A DNA stretch of 50,494 bases from an uncultured Eubacteriales bacterium (lineage in GTDB: Bacteria; Bacillota; Clostridia; Christensenellales; CAG-138). A program made the translations under genes and the position numbers. The notes below the pieces were generated by a model. It was given only the letters and a program-made list of their open reading frames with translations. It made no database searches and was not told the origin of the DNA. Below are positions 15,225-23,336 of the stretch, piece by piece (position 1 is the first letter of the stretch; every line of letters starts with the position of its first letter). The stretch is from assembly GCA_900549955.1 (NCBI GenBank), contig URQH01000010.1, positions 1 through 50,494 of the forward strand, written 5' to 3'.

Positions 15225-16527
15225 TCATCTGCGGCCTCCGTTTTGCGGGTACGCGCACGGCGCGACATAGGCTTCGTATGCCGCTTCCGTCACGCCGCGG
15301 GCACGGATCATTTCGGCGTAGAATTGCCCGCTGCGCTTCACGGTTCGGCGCTGGGTGGCATAGTCCACGTGCACGAGGCCAAAGCGCGCGCTTTCGCCTT
15401 CCAGCCACTCAAAGTTGTCGCAAAAGCACCGGTGATAGTGGCGCTTTGCGGGCAGGCCGCAGTTGCAAAGCGCCTACACGTGGTCGAACAGATAGCGGCA
15501 GCGGCAGCGGTCGTCGCGGTCGCAGGTGCCGTTTTCGTGATGCAGATCGGCAGCTGTAGCAGCCGGTACATCTTTTTTTGGCGCACTCTGCAATGCCGGG
15601 CGGATAGATATCCCAACCCGGGTCGTTGACGGGCGCGTTTTCGCGCACGCCGTCTGCCAGGCCGGAGACAGTGGAACGCGTGTAATAGTTGACGGCGTGA
15701 AAGTCACAGTAACGGCCTGCAGACAGGTTCCTGAGCGGAAAGCGGAAGCGCCCTGTCGTCATAGCGAGCGACAGGCTGCCCTGGAAAAACCGTGCCGACA
15801 GCGCCGCCACCGCGCGGTGTAGCCGGTGGCGCGGGTTCTTCGGTGCGAATACGCACAGATGGTTGCAAACGCGACGCGCGTGTCGTCAAACCCCAGCTCG
15901 CGGCGCACGCGGTGGATGCACGTGTAGCCGGCGATGTGCGCGGTGCAGAGCACGGACATCACGTACAGCGTGCGAGAAAAAGAGGCCTCGCCGGGCGGCC
16001 AGGTACCGAAAAATAGCCGTTTGTGGCGTACACGTTGGGCTCGTTGGTCGTGATGTATTCGGAAATGAGGTCGTCGAGCGCGCGAATGGTGTGTTCGACA
16101 AAGCGCAGGAAGAGCGGCACGTTTTCAAGACGCGTAAAGGCGCCCATCCGTTCAAACCACATGGGGTTTGTAAAGTGATGCAGCGTCAGCTGCGGGCGGA
16201 TGCCGCGCGCCTGGAGGTCGAGCAGCTTCTCGCGGTATTGTACGAGCGCCGAATCGTCGAATTGGTCGGGCCCGGCTCGATCCGCGCCCACTCCACGCCG
16301 AACCGGTAGTCGCGGATGCCGAGGGACTCCATGAGCGCCGCGTCTTCTGAAAAGCGGCGGTAGTGGTCGTTGGCGCGGGCGGGGGAGGAGCCATCGCGAA
16401 TGTGGCCGCGGTCCGCCCAGTCCATCCACGAGTGGTCGACCCGGCCACCCTCGATCTGGGGGGCGGTGCTTGCTATGCCGAGGGAAAGGCGGTTCAGTTG
16501 CAATGTCGGCATAGTGGTTGTTCCCAT
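15225..16527 (-). pseudogene. Decayed GH1 beta-glucosidase (6-phospho-beta-glucosidase family)
   Basis: Pieces of one GH1 enzyme follow in order across three frames. They are ASTAPQIEGG near the start, YRFGVEWARIEP, the acid/base motif TTNEP, GTWPPGEASFSRTLYV, VNYYTRS, the nucleophile region and a C-terminal DNFEWLEGE..RFGLVHVDY. Moving between them needs at least five single-base frameshifts: near 16265, near 16005, near 15860, at an A run near 15570, and at about 15538. The last destroys the nucleophile motif ITENG. A TAG also replaces a sense codon near 15478. The original enzyme would have been about 430 residues. It cannot be active. The neighbouring genes show no such errors, so true decay is more likely than sequencing error. 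Confidence 0.85.
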
Positions 16528-16666
16528 GACATGTTACAATTTGTTGCGCGGCGTCAGGTCGCCGGCACGTAACGAGGTAGCCAGCCGTAAATGACGGGAA
16601 TATTTTACCACCATCCGCGCAAGCCTGTCCATAGGTGTTATGGCTGCCGGGCGCCTGCGGCCGGAT

Positions 16667-16695
16667 TTGACAAAATTCTGCAAATACGGTATAGT
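16667..16695 (+). promoter_or_regulatory. Promoter of the permease gene, TTGACA-17-TATAGT
   Basis: TTGACA (16667-16672) and TATAGT (16690-16695) are separated by exactly 17 bases, close to the sigma-A consensus. Transcription should begin near 16702, which rules out the in-frame GTG at 16698 as start codon. Confidence 0.85.
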
Positions 16696-16739
16696 GTGTG
16701 AAATATTTGACATATCTGTCATTTGGATGGGAGAAGCCT

Positions 16740-18137
16740 TTGGAACAGCAACTTCATAAAAAATACGGGCTGATGACGGCAACAGCCATGGTCGTCGGCA
16801 CTGTCATTGGCTCCGGCGTATTTTTCAAGGCCGAGGCGATTTTGACAAAGACCGGCGGCTACATGGGTATAGGCATCCTCGCCTGGGGCATCGGCGGCCT
16901 GATCATGATGATCTGCGCCTGCACGTTTTCCATTATGGCCACCAAGTATTCCTATGTGAACGGCGTGGTGGACTATGCCGAGGTGACGGTCGGCCCGCGC
17001 TATGGCTATCTGATCGCCTGGTTCATGACCACCATCTACTATCCGGCCATGACTTCCGTACTCGCCTGGGTCTCCGCAAGATATCTGTGCGTGTTGCTCG
17101 GGTTTTCCATCACGGGAGCGGAGTGTCTTTGCCTGAGCTGCCTGTTCCTGGTGTGCAGCTATGCGGTCAACGCGCTTTCGCCCAGGATTGCGGGAAAAAT
17201 CCAGGTTTCCACCACGGTGATTAAGCTGATCCCGTTGTTGCTCATGGCGGTCGTCGGGACGATAGCGGGTCTGCGCAGCGGCGTCATGCTGGAAAATTTC
17301 ACGACCCAGCTGACGACCGAACAGATCAGCGAGGCTTTTGCCGCCGCTGGGAAGACTTATGTGCCGAGCGGCTCCATCCTGCTGGCTTCCGTGGTTGCGT
17401 CGGCGTTTGCGTATGAAGGCTGGATCATCACGACCTGTATCAACGCTGAACTGCGCGACGCGAAGAAAAACCTGCCGCGTGCGCTGGTGATGGGCACGCT
17501 GGTTGTGGCGTGTGTGTACATTCTGTACTATATCGGCCTGAACGGCGGCATTGACAAGCTGCATCTGATGGTGAGCGGCGAGGCGGGAGCACAGGAGGCG
17601 TTCACCCAGGTGTTCTCTTCGGTGGGCGGCACACTGCTCGGGGTATTCATTGTGATATCGTGCCTGGGCACGCTGAACGGGCTGATGCTTGGCGCCACGC
17701 GGGGAATGTATGCGCTGGCCGTGCGCGGCCGCGGTCCGCGACCCGAGATCTTCCGGCAGGTTGACGCGGCCACAAACATGCCGACCAACTCCGCCATTGC
17801 TGGCCTCGTTTTATGCGCGCTGTGGCTGACCTATTTCTTTGGCGCCAACCTCACCGGGCCCTCCTGGTTTGGGCCGGTGACGTTTGACTCGTCCGAACTG
17901 CCCATCATTACAATTTATGCCATGTATTTGCCCATCTTTGTGATGTTCATGTGGAGGGAAAAGGAAGTGTCCATCGGCAGGCGGTTTATTATGCCGGCGG
18001 CAGCCATGATCTGCTCCCTGTTCATGGTGTACGCGGCGGCCATGGCACATGGCGTCAGCGCCGCGTGGTATCTGCTGGTCTATGTGTGCATCATGGCGGT
18101 GGGCATCTGTTTCATGCGGGAAAAGAAGACGGCGTGA
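16740..18137 (+). CDS. APC-family amino acid permease
   Basis: I chose the TTG at 16740, 7 bases after GGATGGGAG; the GTG at 16698 precedes the predicted transcript. The 465-residue product begins MEQQLHKKYGLMTATAMVVGTVIGSGVFFK, so it has the APC signature of helix 1 (GTVIGSGVFF). About twelve hydrophobic segments follow, including ASAFAYEGWI in helix 6 and LNGLMLGATRGMYALAVRGRGP in the helix 8-9 region. Members exchange or import amino acids with protons or against another amino acid. The substrate is unclear. It is a single gene with its own promoter and terminator. Confidence 0.9.
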   Translation: MEQQLHKKYGLMTATAMVVGTVIGSGVFFKAEAILTKTGGYMGIGILAWGIGGLIMMICACTFSIMATKYSYVNGVVDYAEVTVGPRYGYLIAWFMTTIYYPAMTSVLAWVSARYLCVLLGFSITGAECLCLSCLFLVCSYAVNALSPRIAGKIQVSTTVIKLIPLLLMAVVGTIAGLRSGVMLENFTTQLTTEQISEAFAAAGKTYVPSGSILLASVVASAFAYEGWIITTCINAELRDAKKNLPRALVMGTLVVACVYILYYIGLNGGIDKLHLMVSGEAGAQEAFTQVFSSVGGTLLGVFIVISCLGTLNGLMLGATRGMYALAVRGRGPRPEIFRQVDAATNMPTNSAIAGLVLCALWLTYFFGANLTGPSWFGPVTFDSSELPIITIYAMYLPIFVMFMWREKEVSIGRRFIMPAAAMICSLFMVYAAAMAHGVSAAWYLLVYVCIMAVGICFMREKKTA

Positions 18138-18190
18138 GCAGACTGGCGCGCAGCGCCATGGTTTTCGGGGCATGTGGATAATTAAAATAG

Positions 18191-18232
18191 ACCCGCGCAC
18201 CCGGCATTGTGCCGGCTGCGCGGGTGTTGTTT
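18191..18232. terminator. Bidirectional terminator between the permease and the PII-like operon
   Basis: ACCCGCGCA plus CCGGC pair with GCCGG plus TGCGCGGGT (one C-T mismatch) around ATTGT, with GTTGTTTT on plus and CTATTTTAAT on minus. It sits between convergent genes and can serve both. Confidence 0.8.
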
Positions 18233-18270
18233 TGCACTGTATTGACGGTGTATGCCAAAAGACTTTGCCG

Positions 18271-18762
18271 TCACCGCCTGCCGAACAGGCCGGAAAGCGC
18301 TTCAATGGCGTCGTTTAGGTTGGCAATGGCGCTGTTTAGCGTGGCGACGTCCAACTCAGCGACCCGCAACAGCGCGGCATTGAGATCCTTGAGCGATTCA
18401 TTCAACGCGTCAATGTCAATTTCGGAGAAGTTTTCAAGCACTTTTTGAGCGTCCTGCGCAATGCCCACGCTGTAGCGCGCCGTGGCGTTCAAATCGGCCA
18501 TGGTGTTGGCAAGCTGTTCCGTGTCCAGCGCCTGCAGCACGGTCCGTGCCTCAGAGAGTAGCTGCGTGGCCTGTGGCAGCAGAATGGCACAAAGGAGCAG
18601 CACGGTCAGCGCCAGCACCGCGCAGGCTGCCGCACAGGTGCGCAGCAGCCAACGTTGTTTGCGACGTTGTGCATTTTGCAGGAGCAGCTGATCCCGGATT
18701 GCTGTGAGCAGCTCGAGCTGGTCGGCAGGCGTCTCTGCTGCGGACAGGATGGGCAATTCCAT
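18271..18762 (-). CDS. Small membrane protein with an amphipathic helical C-terminus, unknown function
   Basis: The 163-residue product starts at an ATG preceded by TAGGAGT. Residues 1-40 are charged and soluble, residues about 42-66 form one transmembrane helix (AAACAVLALTVLLLCAILL), and the rest is a long helix with heptad-like repeats (ALDTEQLANTMADLNA, LNESLKDLNAALLRV, LNSAIANLNDAIEAL). The repeated L.N/D..L pattern suggests a coiled coil outside the membrane. I recognise no family. It lies 46 bases after a PII-like gene on the same strand and before a shared terminator, so it is probably the last gene of the DUF1538 operon. Confidence 0.7.
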   Translation of the reverse strand: MELPILSAAETPADQLELLTAIRDQLLLQNAQRRKQRWLLRTCAAACAVLALTVLLLCAILLPQATQLLSEARTVLQALDTEQLANTMADLNATARYSVGIAQDAQKVLENFSEIDIDALNESLKDLNAALLRVAELDVATLNSAIANLNDAIEALSGLFGRR

Positions 18763-18808
18763 TTGTTACTCCTATCTCGTATTACAACATGATACGGGCG
18801 TTGTGTCA

Positions 18809-19177
18809 TCAAGCCTTGCGACGCTTGGACGGCAGCGTCGGGGCAGTGGATGCTTCTGCGGGGGGCGCGGGCGGTTGCGTCATGCCGACAACCTGGTCGA
18901 CCGGCAGCGAAAAGCAGATGCCTTTGCCGGCCTCCTGCAACCCTGCATGGGTGCAGATCGCGGTCATGATCGCATTCTTTTGCGCCCGCTCGGCGAGGAT
19001 GAGCACCAGTTCCTTTTCCGGCTGGACGATGATGCCGAAAAACTTTTCCGCCTCGTGGATGCCGGTGCCGCGGGCGTTTACGACCGTGCCGCCGGAAGCG
19101 CCCGCAGCCTTGGCGGCGTCCATGACGAGATCCGCAAAGCCGCGGTTGATGATCGTTAAAATCAGTTCGTGTTGCAT
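18809..19177 (-). CDS. PII-like signalling protein associated with DUF1538 transporter
   Basis: The ATG at 19177 follows GGAAAGGGG; the frame continues upstream without a site. The 122-residue product has the PII fold order: LILTIINRGFADLVMDAAKAAG, then a loop region GGTVVNARGTG, HEAEKFFGIIVQPEKELVLIL, and KGICFSLPVDQVVGM. PII-like proteins are trimers that bind nucleotides or other small ligands and regulate a partner. Here the natural partner is the DUF1538 membrane protein two genes upstream. It lacks the T-loop tyrosine region of GlnB/GlnK, and no amtB or glnA is nearby, so nitrogen control is unlikely. The tail (Pro/Ala-rich, ending SKRRKA) is unusual. Confidence 0.8.
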   Translation of the reverse strand: MQHELILTIINRGFADLVMDAAKAAGASGGTVVNARGTGIHEAEKFFGIIVQPEKELVLILAERAQKNAIMTAICTHAGLQEAGKGICFSLPVDQVVGMTQPPAPPAEASTAPTLPSKRRKA

Positions 19178-19244
19178 GAAACCCCTTTCCGCCCGGTGCG
19201 GGCAAGTGCTGTCGGGAAAAGCGGGCAAGGCCTGCGTGGGCTGG

Positions 19245-19592
19245 TCAGGCGGGATAGCCGGAGAGCAGCGCCAGCGTGCCGCGTTCCGCCACGCTGGAGA
19301 GCGGGATGCTGAAGGCGATACCGCTGCCGGGGCGATCCAGGTGCAGCTGGGCGCGCAGATCCTGCAGAAAACCGTCCGCAGCGCTCTGCCGCACGCAAAG
19401 CAGCACCACGTCCTTCTCCGTTTCGCCGAGGCCGAGATAGTCCAGCACATCGGAGTCTGCCGTGCCGTGGCCGCGCAGCGTCAGGTGCAGCGCAATGCGC
19501 TGTTGCAGGCAGAGCGCAGTGATGCGCTCCGCATCGCCGCGGTTCACGATGCAGACAATCAGCTTGATCGGCTCAATGGCGGTTTCTTCCAT
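19245..19592 (-). CDS. Second, divergent PII-like protein
   Basis: The ATG at 19592 follows GGAGGT 9 bases upstream and lies one base after the DUF1538 stop, so translation is probably coupled. The 115-residue product has the same layout as the next gene: KLIVCIVNRGDAERITALCLQ, then LRGHGTADSDVLDYLGLGETEKDVVLLCV, and GSGIAFSIPLSSVAE. The glycine-rich GTG motif of its neighbour is replaced by GHGTADSD. This suggests that the two are old paralogs, perhaps forming a mixed trimer or sensing different ligands. A PII-like regulator of the adjacent transporter is the best call. Confidence 0.75.
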   Translation of the reverse strand: MEETAIEPIKLIVCIVNRGDAERITALCLQQRIALHLTLRGHGTADSDVLDYLGLGETEKDVVLLCVRQSAADGFLQDLRAQLHLDRPGSGIAFSIPLSSVAERGTLALLSGYPA

Positions 19593-19593
19593 A

Positions 19594-21111
19594 TCAGGGT
19601 ACCTCCACTGGAAATTCAAAGATCTCAATCTGCGCTGCTTCAGGTGCCGGCGCCTGCGTAGCGCGGCGCAGCTTGCCGGCATACAGCACGCCGAGCAGCT
19701 GTATGGTGATGAGCGGCGTCATGGCCACCATGGCCACAATGCCGAAGGCGTCGGTCAGGATCTCGCCGCCCAGCGCGTCGCAGGCGCCCATGGCAAAGGG
19801 CAGCATGAACGTGGCGGTCATCGGCCCGGAGGCCACGCCGCCGGAGTCAAATGCGACGGCCGTGAAGATGCGCGGCACGAAGAAGGACAGCAAAATGGCC
19901 GTGGCGTATCCGCCGAGCAGAAAATACCAGATCGAGAGCCCCGTCACGACGCGCAGCATGGCGATGCCCATGGAAACGGCGACTCCCACGGCCAGGCTCA
20001 GCAACATGGCACGCTGCGAAATGGCGCCGACCGTCAGCTCTTCTACCTGTTTGTTCAGTACGTGCACGGCCGGCTCCGCCATAACGACGAAGAAGCCGAT
20101 CAGCATGGCGATCGGGATGATCCACCCGACGGTCGTCTCGCCGAGCGTGTGCCCGAGCGCGTACCCGGCCGGCAGGAAGCCGACGTTCACGCCGGTGAGA
20201 AACAGCACCAGCCCGACGTACGTGTACAACAGGCCGACGCCCATTTTGAGCAGGCTGCGCCGCGAGAGGCGCAGGAACAGCACCTGGAAAATGAGGAAAA
20301 AGAGGACGATGGGCAGCAGCGCCAGCGCCACGTCCCGGCAGTATTCCGGGAAGCCATGGCCGAAGAGACGCAGCATTTCGGAAAGGGTTTGCGGGTTTTG
20401 TACCTGCACGGGCGTGTATGCGCCCTGCCCGGCCGGATACAGCATGCCGAGCACCAGCATGGAGAGGATGGGACCGATGCTACAGAGCGCGATCAGGCCA
20501 AAGCTGTCGTCCTGAGCGCTGTTGCCACCGCGCACGGCGGCGACGCCAATGCCCAGCGCCATGATGAACGGTACCGTGATGGGTCCGGTGGTCACGCCGC
20601 CGGAATCGAATGCGGCGGCCAGAAAGCCACGCGGCGCAAATGCGGCGAGCGCAAACACCGCCAGATAGAGCGCGATCAGCACGTGCCGCAGTTGCCTGCG
20701 AAAGATAATGCGCAGCAACGCGAGCACGAGGAAAACGCCCACGCCGGCTGCCACGGTCAGGATGAGCACGGTGTCCGGTACGGACGGCATCTGCGCGGCC
20801 AGCACCGTGAGATCCGGCTCGGCGATCGTGACGAGCACGCCGATGAGAAAACAGACCGGGATGAGTACGGACAGCTTTTTGGATTTGGTCAGGTGGGAGC
20901 CGATGCGCTCACCCATGGGCATCATGGACAGGTCGGCGCCGAGCGTAAATAGCCCCATGCCGGCAATGAGCAGCACCGCGCCAAGCAGAAAAAGCCAAAA
21001 GGTGCCGGCGGGCAGCGGGGAGAGCAGCAGATGGATCAGCACGACGATCCCCGTCACCGGCAGCACGGAGGAGAGCGATTCTTTAATTTTTGCAAGCAGC
21101 TGTCGGTTCAT
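19594..21111 (-). CDS. DUF1538 membrane transporter with two fused repeats
   Basis: The 505-residue protein has about 12-14 hydrophobic segments in two related halves. Each half contains a motif of the type AFDSGGV(T/A)(T/S)GP followed by a conserved D.FG: DSGGVTTGPITVPF then DDSFGLIAL (residues about 175-210), and DSGGVASGPMTATF then TDAFGIVAM (about 420-460). Both halves also carry an AEP motif. From memory, a two-subunit DUF1538 pair (UmpAB) from Halomonas was reported as a Na+(Li+,K+)/H+ antiporter; here both units are in one chain. The conserved Asp-Ser-Gly-Gly pairs are plausible ion-binding sites. Two PII-like genes follow directly. The substrate is inferred from literature, not shown here. 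Confidence 0.85.
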   Translation of the reverse strand: MNRQLLAKIKESLSSVLPVTGIVVLIHLLLSPLPAGTFWLFLLGAVLLIAGMGLFTLGADLSMMPMGERIGSHLTKSKKLSVLIPVCFLIGVLVTIAEPDLTVLAAQMPSVPDTVLILTVAAGVGVFLVLALLRIIFRRQLRHVLIALYLAVFALAAFAPRGFLAAAFDSGGVTTGPITVPFIMALGIGVAAVRGGNSAQDDSFGLIALCSIGPILSMLVLGMLYPAGQGAYTPVQVQNPQTLSEMLRLFGHGFPEYCRDVALALLPIVLFFLIFQVLFLRLSRRSLLKMGVGLLYTYVGLVLFLTGVNVGFLPAGYALGHTLGETTVGWIIPIAMLIGFFVVMAEPAVHVLNKQVEELTVGAISQRAMLLSLAVGVAVSMGIAMLRVVTGLSIWYFLLGGYATAILLSFFVPRIFTAVAFDSGGVASGPMTATFMLPFAMGACDALGGEILTDAFGIVAMVAMTPLITIQLLGVLYAGKLRRATQAPAPEAAQIEIFEFPVEVP

Positions 21112-21175
21112 GCCCTAACGTATCGCTTTCCGGTTCCGGATATGCCTTCGCCAGGCGGTTCCAGGCCCTGTACTC

Positions 21176-21205
21176 ATATTACCATGCCGCCGGCGCTTTG
21201 GGCAA
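21176..21205 (-). promoter_or_regulatory. Possible promoter of the DUF1538 operon, TTGCCC-18-TAATAT
   Basis: On the minus strand TTGCCC (21205-21200) and TAATAT (21181-21176) are 18 bases apart, about 65 bases before the DUF1538 start. The match to consensus is moderate. Confidence 0.4.
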
Positions 21206-21250
21206 GCCCAATGGCGGCGCAAGCGCAAACCGGACGGACGACCATGTGAC

Positions 21251-21291
21251 AAGAAAAGATGGGCCGGCAAACGCGCAAGGCGCCTGCCGGC
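21251..21291 (-). terminator. Probable terminator after the ftsH-like gene
   Basis: On the minus strand TGCCGGC (ending 21285) pairs with GCCGGCA arms at 21263-21269, with an inner GGCGC/GCGC stem. It is followed by CCATCTTTTCTTG. The T run is interrupted, so efficiency is uncertain. Confidence 0.45.
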
Positions 21292-21324
21292 ACGATTGTC
21301 GTGCGGCGGAGCTGCCGGCGGCGG

Positions 21325-23154
21325 TCAGCCCACGGCGTTGAGCTGCTCCATGAACTCCTCGCCGGTGATCGTCTCTTTTTCCAGCAAGTAACGCGCAAGC
21401 CGGTGCAGCGCGTCCAGGTTGGACGCGAGAATACCCGTCGCCTTTTCGTGCGCGCTCCTGACGATTTCCACGACTTCATGGTCGATGCGCGAGGCCGTCT
21501 CCGCAGAACAGGCGAGCGAAGCGTCGCCACCCAGGTATTCGTTCGTCACTGTCTCGAGCGCGACCATGCCGAACTGGTCGCTCATGCCGTAACGCGTGAC
21601 CATGGCGCGCGCAAGGCGCGTTGCCTGCTCGATGTCGTTCGATGCGCCCGTGGTGACAGAGTGGAACACGAGCTCCTCCGCCGCACGCCCGCCGGTCAGC
21701 GTGGCAATGCGGTTCAGTGCTTCCTGCTTGGAGAGCAGTACGCGGTCGTCGTCGTCCACCTGCATCGTGTAGCCGAGCGCGCCGGACGTGCGCGGGATGA
21801 TCGTGATCTTGTGCACCGGCGCGGATTCCGTCTGCCGCGCGGCGACGAGCGCATGCCCGATCTCGTGGTAGGCGACGATCTCCTTGTCGCGTTCCGAAAT
21901 GGCGGCGCCCTTGCGCTGGTAGCCGGCGATGACCACTTCGACGCTTTCCTCGAGGTCGGCCTGCGTCACCGTGTCGCGCCCGCAGCGGACGGCGCGCAGC
22001 GCGGCCTCGTTGACGATGTTGGCCAGCTCCGCGCCGGAAGCGCCGCTCGTGGCCCGCGCGATGACCCGGTAGTCGATGCCGGCCCCCATCTTCACGTCTT
22101 TGGCGTGCACGCGCAGGATGGCTTCGCGGCCGTTGAGGTCCGGCAGCTCCACCGGGATGCGCCGGTCAAAGCGGCCGGGGCGCAGCAGCGCCTTGTCGAG
22201 CGACTCCGGCCGGTTGGTGGCGGCGAGGATGACCACGCCCTTGCGCCCGTCAAAGCCGTCCATTTCGGTCAGCAGCTGGTTGAGCGTCTGTTCGCGCTCG
22301 TCGTTGCCGCCGATGCCGCCGCCGTCGCGCTTTTTGCCGATGGTGTCGATCTCGTCGATGAACACGATGCAGGGCGCCTTTTCATTGGCCTGCTTGAACA
22401 GGTCGCGCACCTTGGCCGCGCCCATGCCCACGAACATCTCCACAAATTCGGAGCCGGAGATGGAGAAGAAGGGGACCTGCGCTTCGCCGGCCACGGCCTT
22501 GGCCAGCAGCGTCTTGCCGGTGCCCGGCGGGCCGACGAGCAGGGCGCCCTTGGGCAGCTTTGCGCCGATGGCGGCGTATTTGCCCGGGTTGTGCAGGAAG
22601 TCGACGATCTCCGTCAGCGCCTCCTTCGCCTCGTCCTCGCCGGCGACATCGGCAAATGTCTTGCCAGTCTGCGCTTCGACATAGACCTTGGCGTTCGCCT
22701 TGCCAAAGGACATGGCGTTGCCGGGGCCGGCCATGTTCTGCAGCCTGCCGATCATGAAGCGGCCGATCATCGCAAACAGCAGCGCCGGCAGGATCCAGGT
22801 CAGCAGGAAGGACAGCAGCGGAGAGCTCTGCGTGGGGATGTTCGCGCTGAATTCGACGTCTGCCTCTTCGAGCCGGCTCTGCAGCGTCTCGTCCGGCCAG
22901 ATGCCGGTCTTGTAGTAGCGCAGCTTGCCGTTCTCGTCCGTGGCGGAGAAGATGTACAGCTGCTCGGCGTTGTCGCGCGCCAGCTCCTGGACGCTTCCGG
23001 CGTCGAGCATCTTCAAAAACTCGCTGTAGCTGGTCTCGTATACCCGGGTTTCCATGAGCGGCGGGAACACGAATACGTTGAGCAGAAAGAGGACGAGCGA
23101 GGCGATGACGATATAGTAGATGATGGGCTTTTTCGATGGCTTTTGTTCCTGCAT
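21325..23154 (-). CDS. ftsH: FtsH-family ATP-dependent zinc metalloprotease
   Basis: FtsH is a membrane-bound hexamer that unfolds and degrades membrane and regulatory proteins. I chose the ATG at 23154 (GAGGAAG 5 bases upstream) over a TTG at 23172. The 609-residue product has two transmembrane helices (about 10-32 and 112-132) flanking an extracytoplasmic domain. The AAA domain has Walker A GPPGTGKT at 208-215, Walker B CIVFIDEID and a second region of homology ending RPGRFDR. The zinc site is HEIGH at 430-434, with the third ligand expected in the ASNDIEQAT segment. The usual clostridial sequence is HEAGH, and Ile is a tolerated change. It follows sigG on the same strand, but has its own promoter. 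FtsH is needed early in sporulation in Bacillus. Confidence 0.92.
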   Translation of the reverse strand: MQEQKPSKKPIIYYIVIASLVLFLLNVFVFPPLMETRVYETSYSEFLKMLDAGSVQELARDNAEQLYIFSATDENGKLRYYKTGIWPDETLQSRLEEADVEFSANIPTQSSPLLSFLLTWILPALLFAMIGRFMIGRLQNMAGPGNAMSFGKANAKVYVEAQTGKTFADVAGEDEAKEALTEIVDFLHNPGKYAAIGAKLPKGALLVGPPGTGKTLLAKAVAGEAQVPFFSISGSEFVEMFVGMGAAKVRDLFKQANEKAPCIVFIDEIDTIGKKRDGGGIGGNDEREQTLNQLLTEMDGFDGRKGVVILAATNRPESLDKALLRPGRFDRRIPVELPDLNGREAILRVHAKDVKMGAGIDYRVIARATSGASGAELANIVNEAALRAVRCGRDTVTQADLEESVEVVIAGYQRKGAAISERDKEIVAYHEIGHALVAARQTESAPVHKITIIPRTSGALGYTMQVDDDDRVLLSKQEALNRIATLTGGRAAEELVFHSVTTGASNDIEQATRLARAMVTRYGMSDQFGMVALETVTNEYLGGDASLACSAETASRIDHEVVEIVRSAHEKATGILASNLDALHRLARYLLEKETITGEEFMEQLNAVG

Positions 23155-23195
23155 GGGCGCTTCCTCATACAACGATTGTGATTATTGACCATCCG

Positions 23196-23224
23196 ATTAT
23201 ACCATGCAGGCGAACGGCCTGCAT
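23196..23224 (-). promoter_or_regulatory. ftsH promoter with overlapping inverted repeat
   Basis: On the minus strand TGGTATAAT (extended -10; TATAAT at 23201-23196) lacks a consensus -35. An 8-bp perfect inverted repeat, ATGCAGGC (23204-23211) and GCCTGCAT (23217-23224) with a 5-base centre, fills the spacer and -35 position. This is where a repressor, or an activator replacing the -35 contact, would bind. It matches neither CIRCE nor CtsR sites as I know them. Confidence 0.55.
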
Positions 23225-23336
23225 AGAGGCAAACTTGAAACCTTTGTGCTCGAAATGCAACATTTTATCGGCTGATCTGCGCGCGCAGCGCCGGGCGGGG
23301 AAGCCCGGCCGCGCGGGCCGGCGCGCCGTCAGGCAG

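Noticed and set aside
19462..20952. A 496-codon frame antisense to DUF1538
   Set aside because: The hydrophilic, His/Gln-rich product is the complement of a membrane protein gene.
21259..23181. A 640-codon open frame antisense to the ftsH-like gene
   Set aside because: It has Arg/His/Val-rich composition with no domain, and lies entirely over a gene with full motifs.
23281..23335. Hairpin GCCGGGC/GCCCGGC after sigG
   Set aside because: No T run follows on the minus strand, so it is not a standard terminator.
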